A stretch of DNA of 64,000 bases, taken from assembly GCF_014189535.1 (NCBI RefSeq), contig NZ_CP050304.1:186001-250000 (forward strand), written 5' to 3'. Positions 18,775 through 26,849 of this stretch are shown here, in pieces. This DNA is from Rhizobium lusitanum (GTDB lineage Bacteria; Pseudomonadota; Alphaproteobacteria; Rhizobiales; Rhizobiaceae). The translations under genes and the position numbers were made by a program. The notes under the pieces are model-generated. The model was not told the origin of the DNA. It was given only the letters and a program-made list of their open reading frames with translations, and did not search any database. The first letter of the stretch is position 1. Every line of letters starts with the position of its first letter.

Positions 18775-19098
18775 ATGGCTCGCTGGAAAAAGCCCACGAA
18801 AGACGAAATTCTCGAGCACCGCCGAAATCTGGCCGAGCGGGCACGCCAAGGTGCACTGCGCCTACCCGGCGCCGTGGTCGAAATTCGCAAGAGCTTCGGG
18901 ATGACGCAAGACGAGTTTGCCAAGATGCTTGGACTTACCCGCCGCCAAGTCGCCGAAATCGAAGCCGGAACGGCAAATCCAACGTTGGAGACACTGGAGA
19001 AGATCGGCCGGCTGTTCGGGTTTACTGTGGGTTTTGTACTGAGGACAAGCCGCGAGGACGTCGCGAGATCGCCGTTCGACCGACAACAACAAGCTTGA
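18775..19098 (+). CDS. HipB-like XRE antitoxin
   Basis: A 107-residue protein with an HTH_3 domain at ~30-90: EIRKSFGMTQDEFAKML, recognition helix TRRQVAEIEAG, then LETLEKIGRLFGF. It starts 22 bases after the hipA-like stop and probably shares its mRNA. It should neutralise the kinase and repress the operon. An N-terminal extension of ~28 basic/acidic residues precedes the HTH. The IS element begins ~130 bases downstream. Confidence 0.82.
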   Translation: MARWKKPTKDEILEHRRNLAERARQGALRLPGAVVEIRKSFGMTQDEFAKMLGLTRRQVAEIEAGTANPTLETLEKIGRLFGFTVGFVLRTSREDVARSPFDRQQQA

Positions 19099-19301
19099 GA
19101 GATACAAAAATTGGTAGGACAATTTTGATTCCAAAGCCAATGGTAATCCCCTGCCAATTGACGAGCTTCAAAAGTAGAATTTTCTCGGGCTTTATGATCG
19201 AGGAGATTTTGATGAAGACTTGAGGTGACATGGTGAAAGTGGTCCAGTTTTTCTGTTAGTTTTTCGGCGGATTTTCCTGTTGAGCGAATGGAGAATTTGT
19301 C

Positions 19302-19583
19302 ATGAAGAAGAAGCGTTTTTCGGTCGAGCAGATTGTCGCCGTGTTGAAGCAGGCTGAGCTTGGCTTGCCGGTCGCCGACCTGATCCGTCAGGTTGGAATA
19401 TCGGAACAGACATTTTATCGTTGGAAGAAGCAATACGGGGGACTTCAGTCCGATCAGGTCCGGGAACTGAAACAAGTGCTTGAGGAGAACACGCGGCTGA
19501 AGAAGCTGGTGGCGGAACTGAGCCTGGATAAGGCTGTGTTGCAGGATGTGCTGTCAAAAAAGTTTCCCGGCCAGCGCTCATGA
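19302..19583 (+). CDS. IS3-family transposase OrfA (HTH subunit)
   Basis: A 93-residue protein with the HTH_Tnp_1 domain (RFSVEQIVAVLKQAELG, then ISEQTFYRWKKQYGG) followed by a leucine-zipper-like helix (LEENTRLKKLVAELSL). An A6G heptamer at 19556-19562 lies near its end, and the orfB frame is -1 relative to orfA. This is the classic arrangement for programmed -1 frameshifting to make the OrfAB transposase. The orfA stop and orfB start overlap as ATGA. Confidence 0.92.
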   Translation: MKKKRFSVEQIVAVLKQAELGLPVADLIRQVGISEQTFYRWKKQYGGLQSDQVRELKQVLEENTRLKKLVAELSLDKAVLQDVLSKKFPGQRS

Positions 19584-20425
19584 AACAGGTTGTTGCCTAT
19601 GTGACGGCGTGTCACGGCTACAGCGAGCGTCGGGCCCGTGCCCTGACACGCCAACATCGTTCAACCCAGCGCAAGCCGATGCGACGGGATCCCCGCACGG
19701 AGCTTCGCCAGCGGATGCATGAGATTGTCCGCACCCGCATCCGCTATGGCTATCGAAGGGTTCATATCATGCTGAAGCGTGAGGGCTGGTCTGCCGGCCG
19801 CAACCTCGTCTATCGGCTCTATCGCGAGGAAGGCCTTGCTTTGAAAGCGAAACGGCCACGCCGTCGCAGGATGGCGAGCCACCGGGAGAACAAGGTTCTG
19901 CCAACCGGCCCCAATCAAGCCTGGGCCCTCGACTTCATCCACGACCAACTGATGAACGGGCAGAAGTTCCGGGCATTGACGGTGGTCGATGTCTATACGC
20001 GTGAAGCACTGGCTATCGAGGTCGGCCCGCGATTGCGTGGAGAGCATGTCGTTGATGTTCTCAATCGGTTGGTCCGGCGACGCAATGCTCCGAACCGGCT
20101 GTTTGCCGACAACGGCAGCGAATTTACCGGTCACATGGTCGATCTCTGGGCGTATCACCACAAAGCCCGCATCGAGTTCTCTCGACCGGGAAGACCCACG
20201 GACAATGCCTTCATCGAAAGCTTCAACGGGTCGTTGCGCGACGAATGCCTGAACGTGCATTGGTTCGAAACCCTATCCGAGGCCAGGAGGCAGATCGAAG
20301 CCTGGCGTAGGGAATACAATGAGAGCCGTCCTCACGCGGCTCTTGGCTATTTGACGCCGTCGGAATATGCTGGCGGCGCAGTTACTTCGGTGGGCCAAAA
20401 CAGCCTCACCAGCGTCGGAGGCTAA
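19580..20425 (+). CDS. IS3-family transposase OrfB (DDE integrase core)
   Basis: A 281-residue protein. An HTH_21 region (GYRRVHIMLKREGW) precedes the rve integrase core. The DDE triad is visible: WALDFIHD, FADNGSEF, and DNAFIESFNG with the usual spacing, followed by the C-terminal YNESRPHAALGYLTPSEY. It catalyses strand transfer as OrfAB or OrfB. No internal stop is present. Confidence 0.94.
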   Translation: MKQVVAYVTACHGYSERRARALTRQHRSTQRKPMRRDPRTELRQRMHEIVRTRIRYGYRRVHIMLKREGWSAGRNLVYRLYREEGLALKAKRPRRRRMASHRENKVLPTGPNQAWALDFIHDQLMNGQKFRALTVVDVYTREALAIEVGPRLRGEHVVDVLNRLVRRRNAPNRLFADNGSEFTGHMVDLWAYHHKARIEFSRPGRPTDNAFIESFNGSLRDECLNVHWFETLSEARRQIEAWRREYNESRPHAALGYLTPSEYAGGAVTSVGQNSLTSVGG

Positions 20426-20499
20426 CGCTCCAAGCTGGACCACCAAACCCAAGCGCTTCAAGCCCAGCATGCACTAACATTCGACCCGGATCATTCCGC

Positions 20500-20702
20500 G
20501 GGGGAATGCCAGCGGGATAAGGCGAACGTCATGGCCGGACCCTAACAACTCGCGCGCCCACAATGGGCCGTGCCGCCATGAATTTCGGAAACTGAAGACG
20601 CGAGAGTTTCTTACGAAACAATACCCGGCCGTCCTATGCCGCACCGTGAACTCGGAAAACCTGCTTTTCAAGATCGACGCCAACAATGCTAACTTCATCC
20701 AT
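20500..20702 (-). pseudogene. Degenerate IS110-family transposase N-terminus
   Basis: From ATG 20702 the reading MDEVSIVGVDLEKQVFRVHG matches the start of IS110-type transposases, with the first catalytic Asp in GVDL. It stops at 20634. Another frame then shows WARELLGSGHDVRLIP, which belongs further along the same domain, ending near 20500. The remainder of the protein is missing, replaced on the far side by the IS3 element. It is a decayed relic. Confidence 0.75.
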
Positions 20703-20841
20703 GGATGCCTCGCGACATAAAGCATCACCATCATGGCATACTGCGATGCCGGTGGGAGGGGCATCCAACCCTTCAGTGGAAATCAACAGAAATAGCAACA
20801 ATAACTCCGCGGCAATCGTGGGTCGAAATGGTTCAAGGTGC

Positions 20842-21243
20842 CTAACGCATTTCGGCTGTCGATGAACAAACAACGGCAATAGCCTGCAGGAGCTCCAGTA
20901 ACTTGGTTCTGATTGAGAGATCGTCGATCGCCAAGAAGGCTTGAATTATATCTGCCGGGAGAGGTTCAGGATTGAACTCATCAGAGAGGCCGGATGTTTG
21001 TGCGAGCATTTGCCTTCCCTGCACAAAGAAGGAGACCGGAACTTGCAGAACTTCCGAGAGCATGACGAGGCGGCTGGCGCTCAATTGGCTAGCGCCCGAT
21101 TCGTACTTCTGGATTTGCTGAAAGCTTACTCCCAGCTCTTGTCCTAGTTTGCTTTGGCTCCATCCGCGCAATATGCGCGTCCGGCGGATTCGATTTCCAA
21201 TTGCGGAGGCGAAGGATTTTGGCTGCCTACAGTTGCTATTCAA
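20842..21243 (-). CDS. XRE-family regulator, 133 aa (PraR-like type)
   Basis: The most likely start is TTG at 21243, six bases after a strong AGGAGG; the open frame itself begins at another TTG just upstream (21258). Residues ~15-75 are an HTH_3 domain: IGNRIRRTRILRGWSQSKLG, then FQQIQKYESGASQLSASRL, wording typical of rhizobial regulators of the PraR type. The C-terminal half (FNPEPLPADIIQAFLAIDDL) is a helical extension also seen in that group. It reads away from a region with two related dyads at 21379-21416 that may be its operator. Confidence 0.8.
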   Translation of the reverse strand: MNSNCRQPKSFASAIGNRIRRTRILRGWSQSKLGQELGVSFQQIQKYESGASQLSASRLVMLSEVLQVPVSFFVQGRQMLAQTSGLSDEFNPEPLPADIIQAFLAIDDLSIRTKLLELLQAIAVVCSSTAEMR

Positions 21244-21695
21244 ATTGCACCTCCTCAAGCCACCAGGCCGCAGAAAGGCCTTTGTCCCTGTGGAATGCGT
21301 GAAACGCTAATCTTTCCAAGATAGTCGCTGCTTTGTTTTCCTTTATGAGAAGTGAAAACAGCTTCAGGACGACACTCATGTGGACAAAGTCCACAAATTT
21401 GATGCGGACTTTGTCGCAAATGCGAAACTCACGTTTCGCAAAGTTGCTAGCATTTCTCTTTTCTGAGGATGCGCTATGCTTCCTACTGTTGCATCTTCGC
21501 AGCATTTCCCTTGCAGAATCATCAGTCCATTTTGCATGCATGGGGTCAGCTTTCTTGTTATTTTGCAATCCTCACATATAATCGTCGCGAATTGGAACCA
21601 AAGCAGTCCTTTTGCCTCAGGATTCGATCACATTACGCGCGCCAACTCTACGTATACGCGTATTTCACACATTGGCAATATTGGAATTTAAATAG
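21244..21695. other. Intergenic region between XRE and BetR-REC genes
   Basis: About 450 A+T-rich bases with no gene I can support. Apart from the two dyads annotated separately, I see poly-T-flanked segments but no clear terminator or RNA gene. Short frames here have no family character. Confidence 0.4.
21379..21416. promoter_or_regulatory. Paired operator-like dyads (GGAC-N3-GTC)
   Basis: TGTGGAC-AAA-GTCCACA (21379-21395) is a perfect 7-bp inverted repeat. A related GCGGAC-TTT-GTCGC follows at 21405-21418, with its GGAC core 23 bp (about two turns) from the first. The spacing and shared core suggest cooperative binding of a dimeric regulator, most likely the XRE protein encoded at 20842-21243. 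Confidence 0.5.
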
Positions 21696-22562
21696 ATGAG
21701 CGAATTAAGCGATAATAGCAGAATAATGTCCGAAATACGCTCAGATCATCCCGAAGGCGAAGCCGGCCTCGCCGCACAATGCATCGCGGCCCTGCTAACC
21801 CGACACGGCATTCCAAAGTACCGTTTTGCGGTCACCGTTTCCGAAATCCTCGGGCTTTCCTATTCTTCCGCAAATCGCCGCTTGACGGCGAATGCCTCGT
21901 GGTCGCTCGAAGAATTGAAGCGTGTCGCCGAGCATTTCAACGAAACGCTGGAAGAGCTCATCACGCTCAATAGTGCAGATGCCCTGCTCGATGCTTCCAT
22001 TGTCATTGACAACCATATCGTGCCCTGCCGGATCCGGTTGGGAGATGTCGTTGGGCAGGTGCCTCCGGGAACACTGGTTGCCGCCGAGATCGATGGCGCG
22101 TGGCGTGTGATGCCCACTGACGCCAGATCGATCATCCCGGCGCACGCCGTCACCCGTCTGTTGATCGAACCGACTGTCTCTCGTCGTCGGGTCGCCATTC
22201 TCGACGACCACGCCGATACTGCGGAAACCATCGTGCACTATATGGAAATGGCGGGCCTTGATGCGGTCGCGTTTAACGATCCTCAAGCCTTGCAGGACCA
22301 TGCCGACTTCGATGCCTATGTGCTCGACTGGATTATTGAGCGAGACGCACGCCGCCAAACCGCGCTGGAGTTGGTCGAGAACATTCGCGCCCGCAATGCC
22401 CTTTGCCCGATCATCATCCTGACGGGGCAGATCAGGACAGGCAATGCCGACGAAGAGAATATCGCCGCGGCTCTGGCACGGCACAATTTGAAATTCTTCA
22501 CCAAACCGGCGAGCATGCCGATCCTCCTCGCCGCTTTGAACTCGAGCTTCAAAACTGCATGA
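21696..22562 (+). CDS. Response regulator with N-terminal BetR-type domain
   Basis: A 288-residue protein. Residues ~22-95 match the BetR domain (AALLTRHGIPKYRFA, ILGLSYSSANRRL, WSLEELKRVAEHF). Residues ~165-285 are a receiver domain: AILDDHAD acidic pair, phospho-Asp in YVLDW near 210, Thr in IILTG, and Lys in FFTKP. The order DNA-binding-like then receiver is the reverse of most response regulators. It is convergent with the hybrid kinase at 22549, overlapping by 14 bases at the 3' ends, and is its probable partner. Confidence 0.82.
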   Translation: MSELSDNSRIMSEIRSDHPEGEAGLAAQCIAALLTRHGIPKYRFAVTVSEILGLSYSSANRRLTANASWSLEELKRVAEHFNETLEELITLNSADALLDASIVIDNHIVPCRIRLGDVVGQVPPGTLVAAEIDGAWRVMPTDARSIIPAHAVTRLLIEPTVSRRRVAILDDHADTAETIVHYMEMAGLDAVAFNDPQALQDHADFDAYVLDWIIERDARRQTALELVENIRARNALCPIIILTGQIRTGNADEENIAAALARHNLKFFTKPASMPILLAALNSSFKTA

Positions 22563-24249
22563 TCGTCAGCAATTGCTGCCGGCGTATCGGCTTGTTCAAG
22601 ACCGCGTCGAAGAGAGACAGATCGTGCTTCGAACCGTGATGTGCGGCTGACATTGCAACAAGCTTGGTCTTATGGTGCAAATCCGTCTTGCGGATCTGCG
22701 CCGCCAGAGCCGATCCGGTCATGATCGGCATGTCGAGATCAATGAAGATGACCGAATAGGTGTGTGCGGCCAGAAAATTCAGCGCTGTCATACCAGAGGG
22801 AGCCATATGGGTCACAAATCCAAGCTCTTCAAACACACTTGAAAGGCTTTTCAAAAGGTCAGGATGGTCGTCAACGACGAGCACCCGCTTCTGAGCATCG
22901 GACGTCTCGTATGAACGGTCCGCCGCTGGAACCGCGGGGATTGCAAGATCAAATATGCTACCGCCGCCTGGCGGGCTGCTGATTGTCATGCGCGCACCAA
23001 GCTGCCGCAGCAAAGTCTGGACAACCGACAAGCCAATACCTCGCCCGCTGCCGAGGCTGGAAAGCCCCTTCGCATCGACGCTGTTCTCGATGACCCGTGG
23101 CGGCAATCCAGGGCCGGTATCCATCACACGCAGCGCCAATTCGCCCGCCATCTCATCAAATGGTGCGAGATCGACCTGAACATAGCCGGTGGGCGTATAT
23201 TTGACCGCATTTGAAACGAGGTTATGCAACAACTGCGCAATGCGCTCGCTATCCGCAACCACGAAAACGGCCTCATCTGGGCCTGTTTGCCGCAGCTCCA
23301 GATGCTTGGCCTTTGCCGCAGCTTGATAATTTTCCACCACCTCCCGAACGAGCTCACCGGCCTCAAACACGCCCGGTTGCAGCTCGATATATCCGGTTTG
23401 AGCACGAGCCAGCGTCAGCATGTCGCGAAGCTGGACCGCCAGGCTGTTGGCCGCCCGGCGGATGCGCGCGGTTAACTCGCTCCGGACTTTCACCTCTTGA
23501 GGTCGTTCCAGCACGTCCAACGCCGAGACGATGACCTGAAGCGGGGTTCTGAGTTCGTGGCTGACCATCGCGAGGAAGCTGATCTTGTCTGCGACCGCCG
23601 CTTCAGCAGCCGCCAAGGCGCGCGTCTTCGCCATGATCGCCCACCAGTAAAATACCGAAATGATAACAAAGGACAGAATTGCGCAAACCAACAGTCCCGC
23701 AATCACGAGAATAATGACGTGCCCTGCCTGGATGGTCTCGAAGGACTTTTCCTTCAGGTCGCTATCCTGATCCCAGGCCGCTTTTGATATCCTATCCAAA
23801 GCATCGGATATATCTTCCAGTTTGGGCAACAACGTCTGTGCATCCGCCGATGACAGACCGGGCTTAATCGCAGGAAGGACATCTGCCACGAATTTTGCCA
23901 GGGAGGCTCCATCCTCGGAAAAGCCGGGAAGCTTCCTATATCCGTCGTTCAGATCGGAGGGCCGTAGTATGATATCGATGCCAGATGTAAAGACATCGAT
24001 GTCAAATGAGAGCCCATCCGGTTCACCGGCAGATCCATCGGCAATCATCTTCAAATCCAGCCTGACGGCTTCAAGCTCCCTCACCGCCTGCGCGGTCGGC
24101 TTGTAGAAATATAACGGGTTCCTGGCGCTGGCGGAATCCCAAAGCACGTATTCCGCTCTTATGGCGCTCCAATTGTACGCCACGACGCCGATGCATATGG
24201 CTGCAATTGCTGCGGGAATGCTGAACCACGCCAGATGGAATAATCTCAT
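22549..24249 (-). CDS. Hybrid sensor histidine kinase with C-terminal receiver
   Basis: From ATG 24249 the protein has 566 residues; this start overlaps the preceding stop as ATGA. ATG 24267 is an alternative. A transmembrane helix lies at ~5-25 and another at ~175-200, enclosing a periplasmic sensor region. The kinase has the H-box MVSHELRTP near 227, N-box HNLVSNAVKYTP, G1 DTGPGLP and G2 GRGIGLS. A receiver follows at ~440-566 (VVDDHPD, phospho-Asp in FIDLDMP, Lys in NKPI). It is translationally coupled to the secreted protein encoded at 24246-24773, which may be its sensory partner. Confidence 0.92.
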   Translation of the reverse strand: MRLFHLAWFSIPAAIAAICIGVVAYNWSAIRAEYVLWDSASARNPLYFYKPTAQAVRELEAVRLDLKMIADGSAGEPDGLSFDIDVFTSGIDIILRPSDLNDGYRKLPGFSEDGASLAKFVADVLPAIKPGLSSADAQTLLPKLEDISDALDRISKAAWDQDSDLKEKSFETIQAGHVIILVIAGLLVCAILSFVIISVFYWWAIMAKTRALAAAEAAVADKISFLAMVSHELRTPLQVIVSALDVLERPQEVKVRSELTARIRRAANSLAVQLRDMLTLARAQTGYIELQPGVFEAGELVREVVENYQAAAKAKHLELRQTGPDEAVFVVADSERIAQLLHNLVSNAVKYTPTGYVQVDLAPFDEMAGELALRVMDTGPGLPPRVIENSVDAKGLSSLGSGRGIGLSVVQTLLRQLGARMTISSPPGGGSIFDLAIPAVPAADRSYETSDAQKRVLVVDDHPDLLKSLSSVFEELGFVTHMAPSGMTALNFLAAHTYSVIFIDLDMPIMTGSALAAQIRKTDLHHKTKLVAMSAAHHGSKHDLSLFDAVLNKPIRRQQLLTIMQF

Positions 24250-24773
24250 TCCACGTCTATCCCGCATAGCTGCCAGACGAGGTATGACGACGCAGCTGGC
24301 GTGTTCAGTTCTTCCCTGAAACTGTCGCGAGGATACATGACGAAGACCGGTCCGAAATCTCTAATCGTCAGCCGGACCCCGTCCTTGCTGGTCGCAAGGA
24401 TCGTGCCGTACTTCTCCAGATAGTTGGCATCCACCTCTACGCTGAAGTCATCGAGCGCGGTAAGGCGCAGTGTCCTTCCCGTCGCGCCGACCTCGCTCAA
24501 TACCTTGCTCAATAGAGGACCGGTGAAGTTGCTTTTGGGAGTCCATGGCGTCGATGTCGTCACCGTCGATGTCGGCAGAGCGAGAAACTCGCGTTCGGAC
24601 ATCTCATAGGCATTGTTGGCGCTGTTCGTTGTTCTACCAATTTTGCCTGATATCGTCAGGAAGACATCCGGCTTGCATCCCTTCGGAATATGGGTCGCCG
24701 CGTTCGCGATGTCTCCACTCAACCACATGCCGACCAACAACAATCCGAGCGCAATTACTAACTTTTTGGACAT
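24246..24773 (-). CDS. Periplasmic protein, molybdopterin-oxidoreductase-domain-like
   Basis: A 175-residue protein from ATG 24773; the open frame extends upstream through transposase debris with no signal peptide. Residues 1-~26 are a clear signal peptide (KKLVIALGLLLVGMWLSG, ending ANAA). The mature part resembles the small stand-alone Oxidored_molyb (SUOX-fold) proteins found beside two-component kinases: FLALPTSTVTTSTPW, TGPLLSKVLSEVGA, LTALDDFSVEVD, PRDSFREEL. It lacks an evident cofactor Cys in the expected place, so a sensory rather than enzymatic role is likely. It is coupled to the kinase by an ATGA overlap. Confidence 0.75.
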   Translation of the reverse strand: MSKKLVIALGLLLVGMWLSGDIANAATHIPKGCKPDVFLTISGKIGRTTNSANNAYEMSEREFLALPTSTVTTSTPWTPKSNFTGPLLSKVLSEVGATGRTLRLTALDDFSVEVDANYLEKYGTILATSKDGVRLTIRDFGPVFVMYPRDSFREELNTPAASSYLVWQLCGIDVE

Positions 24774-25397
24774 GCCTACCAATCCTGCAACCAATTTGCA
24801 GTCTGGCATAGTTCCGATCATTTTCGAAGGGTATTCACGTTCCCGTTGCGGTGGATCGTTCAGGGCAGAGCGCCGACCACGCCACTTCCCCACGCCAAAG
24901 GTGACATATGGGCAGCTCATCGCTTGGGAAAGCGATACTCCCGCCTGAAAGCAACTGGTGCGAAATGATTTCTGCAGTCCCGCCGGACCATCTCCGGCCC
25001 GACCTCGATCGTCAATCCACTTTGGCCCGGTCCGCCCCTTGCAGGATCGCGTTGCTAGCGAACTCGCTTCCATTGTCGCTGATGATCATCTTGGGTTTGC
25101 CGCGCTCCTCAATAATCCGGTCAAGCTCACGGGCAACACGCTGACCGAAAAGCAATGTATCGGCGACGAGTGCCAGGCATTCCCCCGTGTAATCGCCGAA
25201 ACCGACCGACCTTGGTGATGTAAATCCAGGATCACTATTGTCTCCCTCAGCTTGATCACCAAAATCCCCTTTCCGACCGGCGGCACCTCAAACTTGGGAA
25301 GGTGTAAACGGCACTATTGGGGAGTATTGTTTCGGTATCGACAGACACGACGTCGAGCGATCAACGATCATTGGTTGCCATCCGGGACCGGCCCCTG
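24774..25397. other. Intergenic stretch with insertion-sequence debris
   Basis: About 620 bases with no intact gene. It holds the promoter side of the sensor operon (24774-~24950), a transposase fragment at ~25005-25215 (listed separately), and at 25206-25286 a short minus-strand segment (KLRETIVILDLHHQGRSVSAI) that resembles the helix-turn-helix start of IS21-type IstA. It marks the left edge of the A+T-rich island. Confidence 0.55.
25005..25215 (-). pseudogene. IS3-family transposase core fragment
   Basis: The minus strand reads FGDYTGECLALVADTLLFGQ, RVARELDRIIEERGKPKMII and SDNGSEFASNAIL in one frame. This is the middle of an IS3-type rve domain, including the second catalytic Asp of SDNGSEF. 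Both the start and the end with the catalytic Glu are missing, and a TGA interrupts just after. It is a relic of an element different from the intact IS at 19231. Confidence 0.75.
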
Positions 25398-26120
25398 CTA
25401 AGGCTGAGCGAACCAACCCGAAAACGCCAAGCGATAATTGCCTGAGGACGAATTGGGTACTACGTGATGGATCGAGTCCGCGGAGGGTCGAAATAAAACC
25501 AACCTATTTTGTATTGGTTTGATTTTAGCCGCCGGCACCGTTCTACTAAACACAAGTTCGCCGCCGTACTCCTCATCTGATGGACCTGCAAGATAGTACA
25601 ACACTGTAATAATATAATGGCCTTTTCCCTCCTTCAAAAAGTCGCTGTGAGGGTCAATGAATGATAGGGGATCAAACGACGTTATAGAAAACCGCGGTTC
25701 AACCGCCCCTACATCGATCTGAACGTTGTCGCATATCTCTTTAAGTCCGGCTTTAAGTAAAGCTGTCTCTATCTCTTTAATAAGGTGAACATTTAAGCTG
25801 TGTGACGCGGGAATTTTCCCCGGCGATGCGAAGCACGAGTAGTACCAATATCGAAATGGATCAAAAGAGCAGGCATCGAAAATGCGCTTGATATTTTCGT
25901 TAGACGCAAGCTTTGAAGTCGGTATTCTACGATTGATATCACCACTTTTAATACACAGATTCCACCCTGTTCCGGGATCACTATTCCGCTTCCAACTCTC
26001 AATCGCCGCTCGTGAGAATTCATTGCTTGTCTCGGCGTCTAAAAAGTCATCAATAATTGCCGCGTTACCCTGAGTTAACACATCAGCTGCATCGCGCCGG
26101 TCAACCTTAAGCACTTCCAT
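25398..26120 (-). CDS. 2OG-Fe(II) oxygenase (prolyl-4-hydroxylase-like)
   Basis: A 240-residue protein. The C-terminal half shows the double-stranded beta-helix motif: His and Asp ligands in IDPHSDF near residue 160, EYGGEL, the distal His in IHHVVP near 220, and the 2-oxoglutarate-binding Arg in NYRLAF. Such enzymes hydroxylate Pro, Asp/Asn or small molecules. The N-terminal part (IDDFLDAETSNEF) is typical of P4H-like proteins. It is divergent from the RiPP-like genes starting at 27418 and separated from them by a broken GNAT gene. A role in modifying the Asp-Gly peptide is plausible but inferred from location. Codon use is A+T-rich like the rest of the island. Confidence 0.83.
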   Translation of the reverse strand: MEVLKVDRRDAADVLTQGNAAIIDDFLDAETSNEFSRAAIESWKRNSDPGTGWNLCIKSGDINRRIPTSKLASNENIKRIFDACSFDPFRYWYYSCFASPGKIPASHSLNVHLIKEIETALLKAGLKEICDNVQIDVGAVEPRFSITSFDPLSFIDPHSDFLKEGKGHYIITVLYYLAGPSDEEYGGELVFSRTVPAAKIKPIQNRLVLFRPSADSIHHVVPNSSSGNYRLAFSGWFAQP

Positions 26121-26212
26121 TGTATACCTCGTGAAACGTGTGGTTCGCCTAACTTTTGCTAGGAATTCTAGTTGAGGTAACTTCCAAAAAGTTGAATTTT
26201 TCTATCGGTTCT

Positions 26213-26849
26213 CTAAGTGAATTTACATCTGGAATCTTCAATTCCCTTAAGAAGAAGACTATCTATTTCTATTTGTCCAAACTCATGATTGGCATTGCGC
26301 AATCCCGACGCACTAATCAGGCTATAAACAACGCCGTCTAAAAACTCTTCGCTTTTTGGCATCTGGTAGCCAAGTGCTACAATGCTTTCCCGGTTAAATC
26401 CCGCTTTCTCAATGACTCTCTGGCTAGCTGTGTTTGTAATAGCGTGACCTGTGCTCACTCGTTTTGCACTCAATATAGAAAAGGCAAAGGCTGTCACAGC
26501 CACGAGTGCTTCAGTTGCATATCCCCGATTATAATATTCAGTTGCTGTCCAGTAAGCTACTGAATAACTAGGAAGCTTCGCATTCCTAACACTAAGTATT
26601 GTTGCGCATGCAATTTCTGCCACCGACGAACCCTTTATAAATCCTAGGAAATAAAAAAGATCGCTGCTGTAGTGCTTTTCCAAGCTGTTCATCGATCCAC
26701 TGTGTTGACGCAACCGGAATGTCCTCCTTGGGCAGCCAATGTGAAATATCCTGACTAGAAACCTCAAGTGATGAGCTAACCGCTTGCAAATCTGACTGGA
26801 GTGGTGGCCGCAGAACAAGCCTTTCACTCTCAATGAAGTTGTATTTCAT
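26213..26849 (-). pseudogene. GNAT N-acetyltransferase (RimJ/RimL-like), single frameshift
   Basis: The gene starts at ATG 26849: IESERLVLRP and ISHWLPKEDIPV are typical of RimL-type acetyltransferases. At an A6 run (26653-26658; T6 on the coding strand) the frame changes by +1. The remainder (IACATILSV, YWTATEYYNRGYATEAL with the acetyl-CoA loop, NTASQRVIEKAGF) continues to 26213. Removing one base from the run gives a 211-codon gene (RSFYFLGFIKG across the join). GNATs of this type acetylate N-termini or small amines. It sits between the P4H-like gene and the precursor peptide, so it may belong to the cluster. Confidence 0.82.

Larger units (their letters stand above)
19231..20451 (+). mobile_element. 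IS3-family insertion sequence (IS407-like group)
   Basis: An approximately 1.22-kb element with orfA and orfB and related ends: GTGGTCCAG at 19239-19247 and its inverted copy CTGGACCAC at 20435-20443. The flanking bases extend the terminal repeats only imperfectly (TGG at the outer edge), so outer boundaries are approximate. I could not identify a target-site duplication. It is inserted between the hipB-like gene and an IS110 remnant, and looks intact. Confidence 0.85.
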
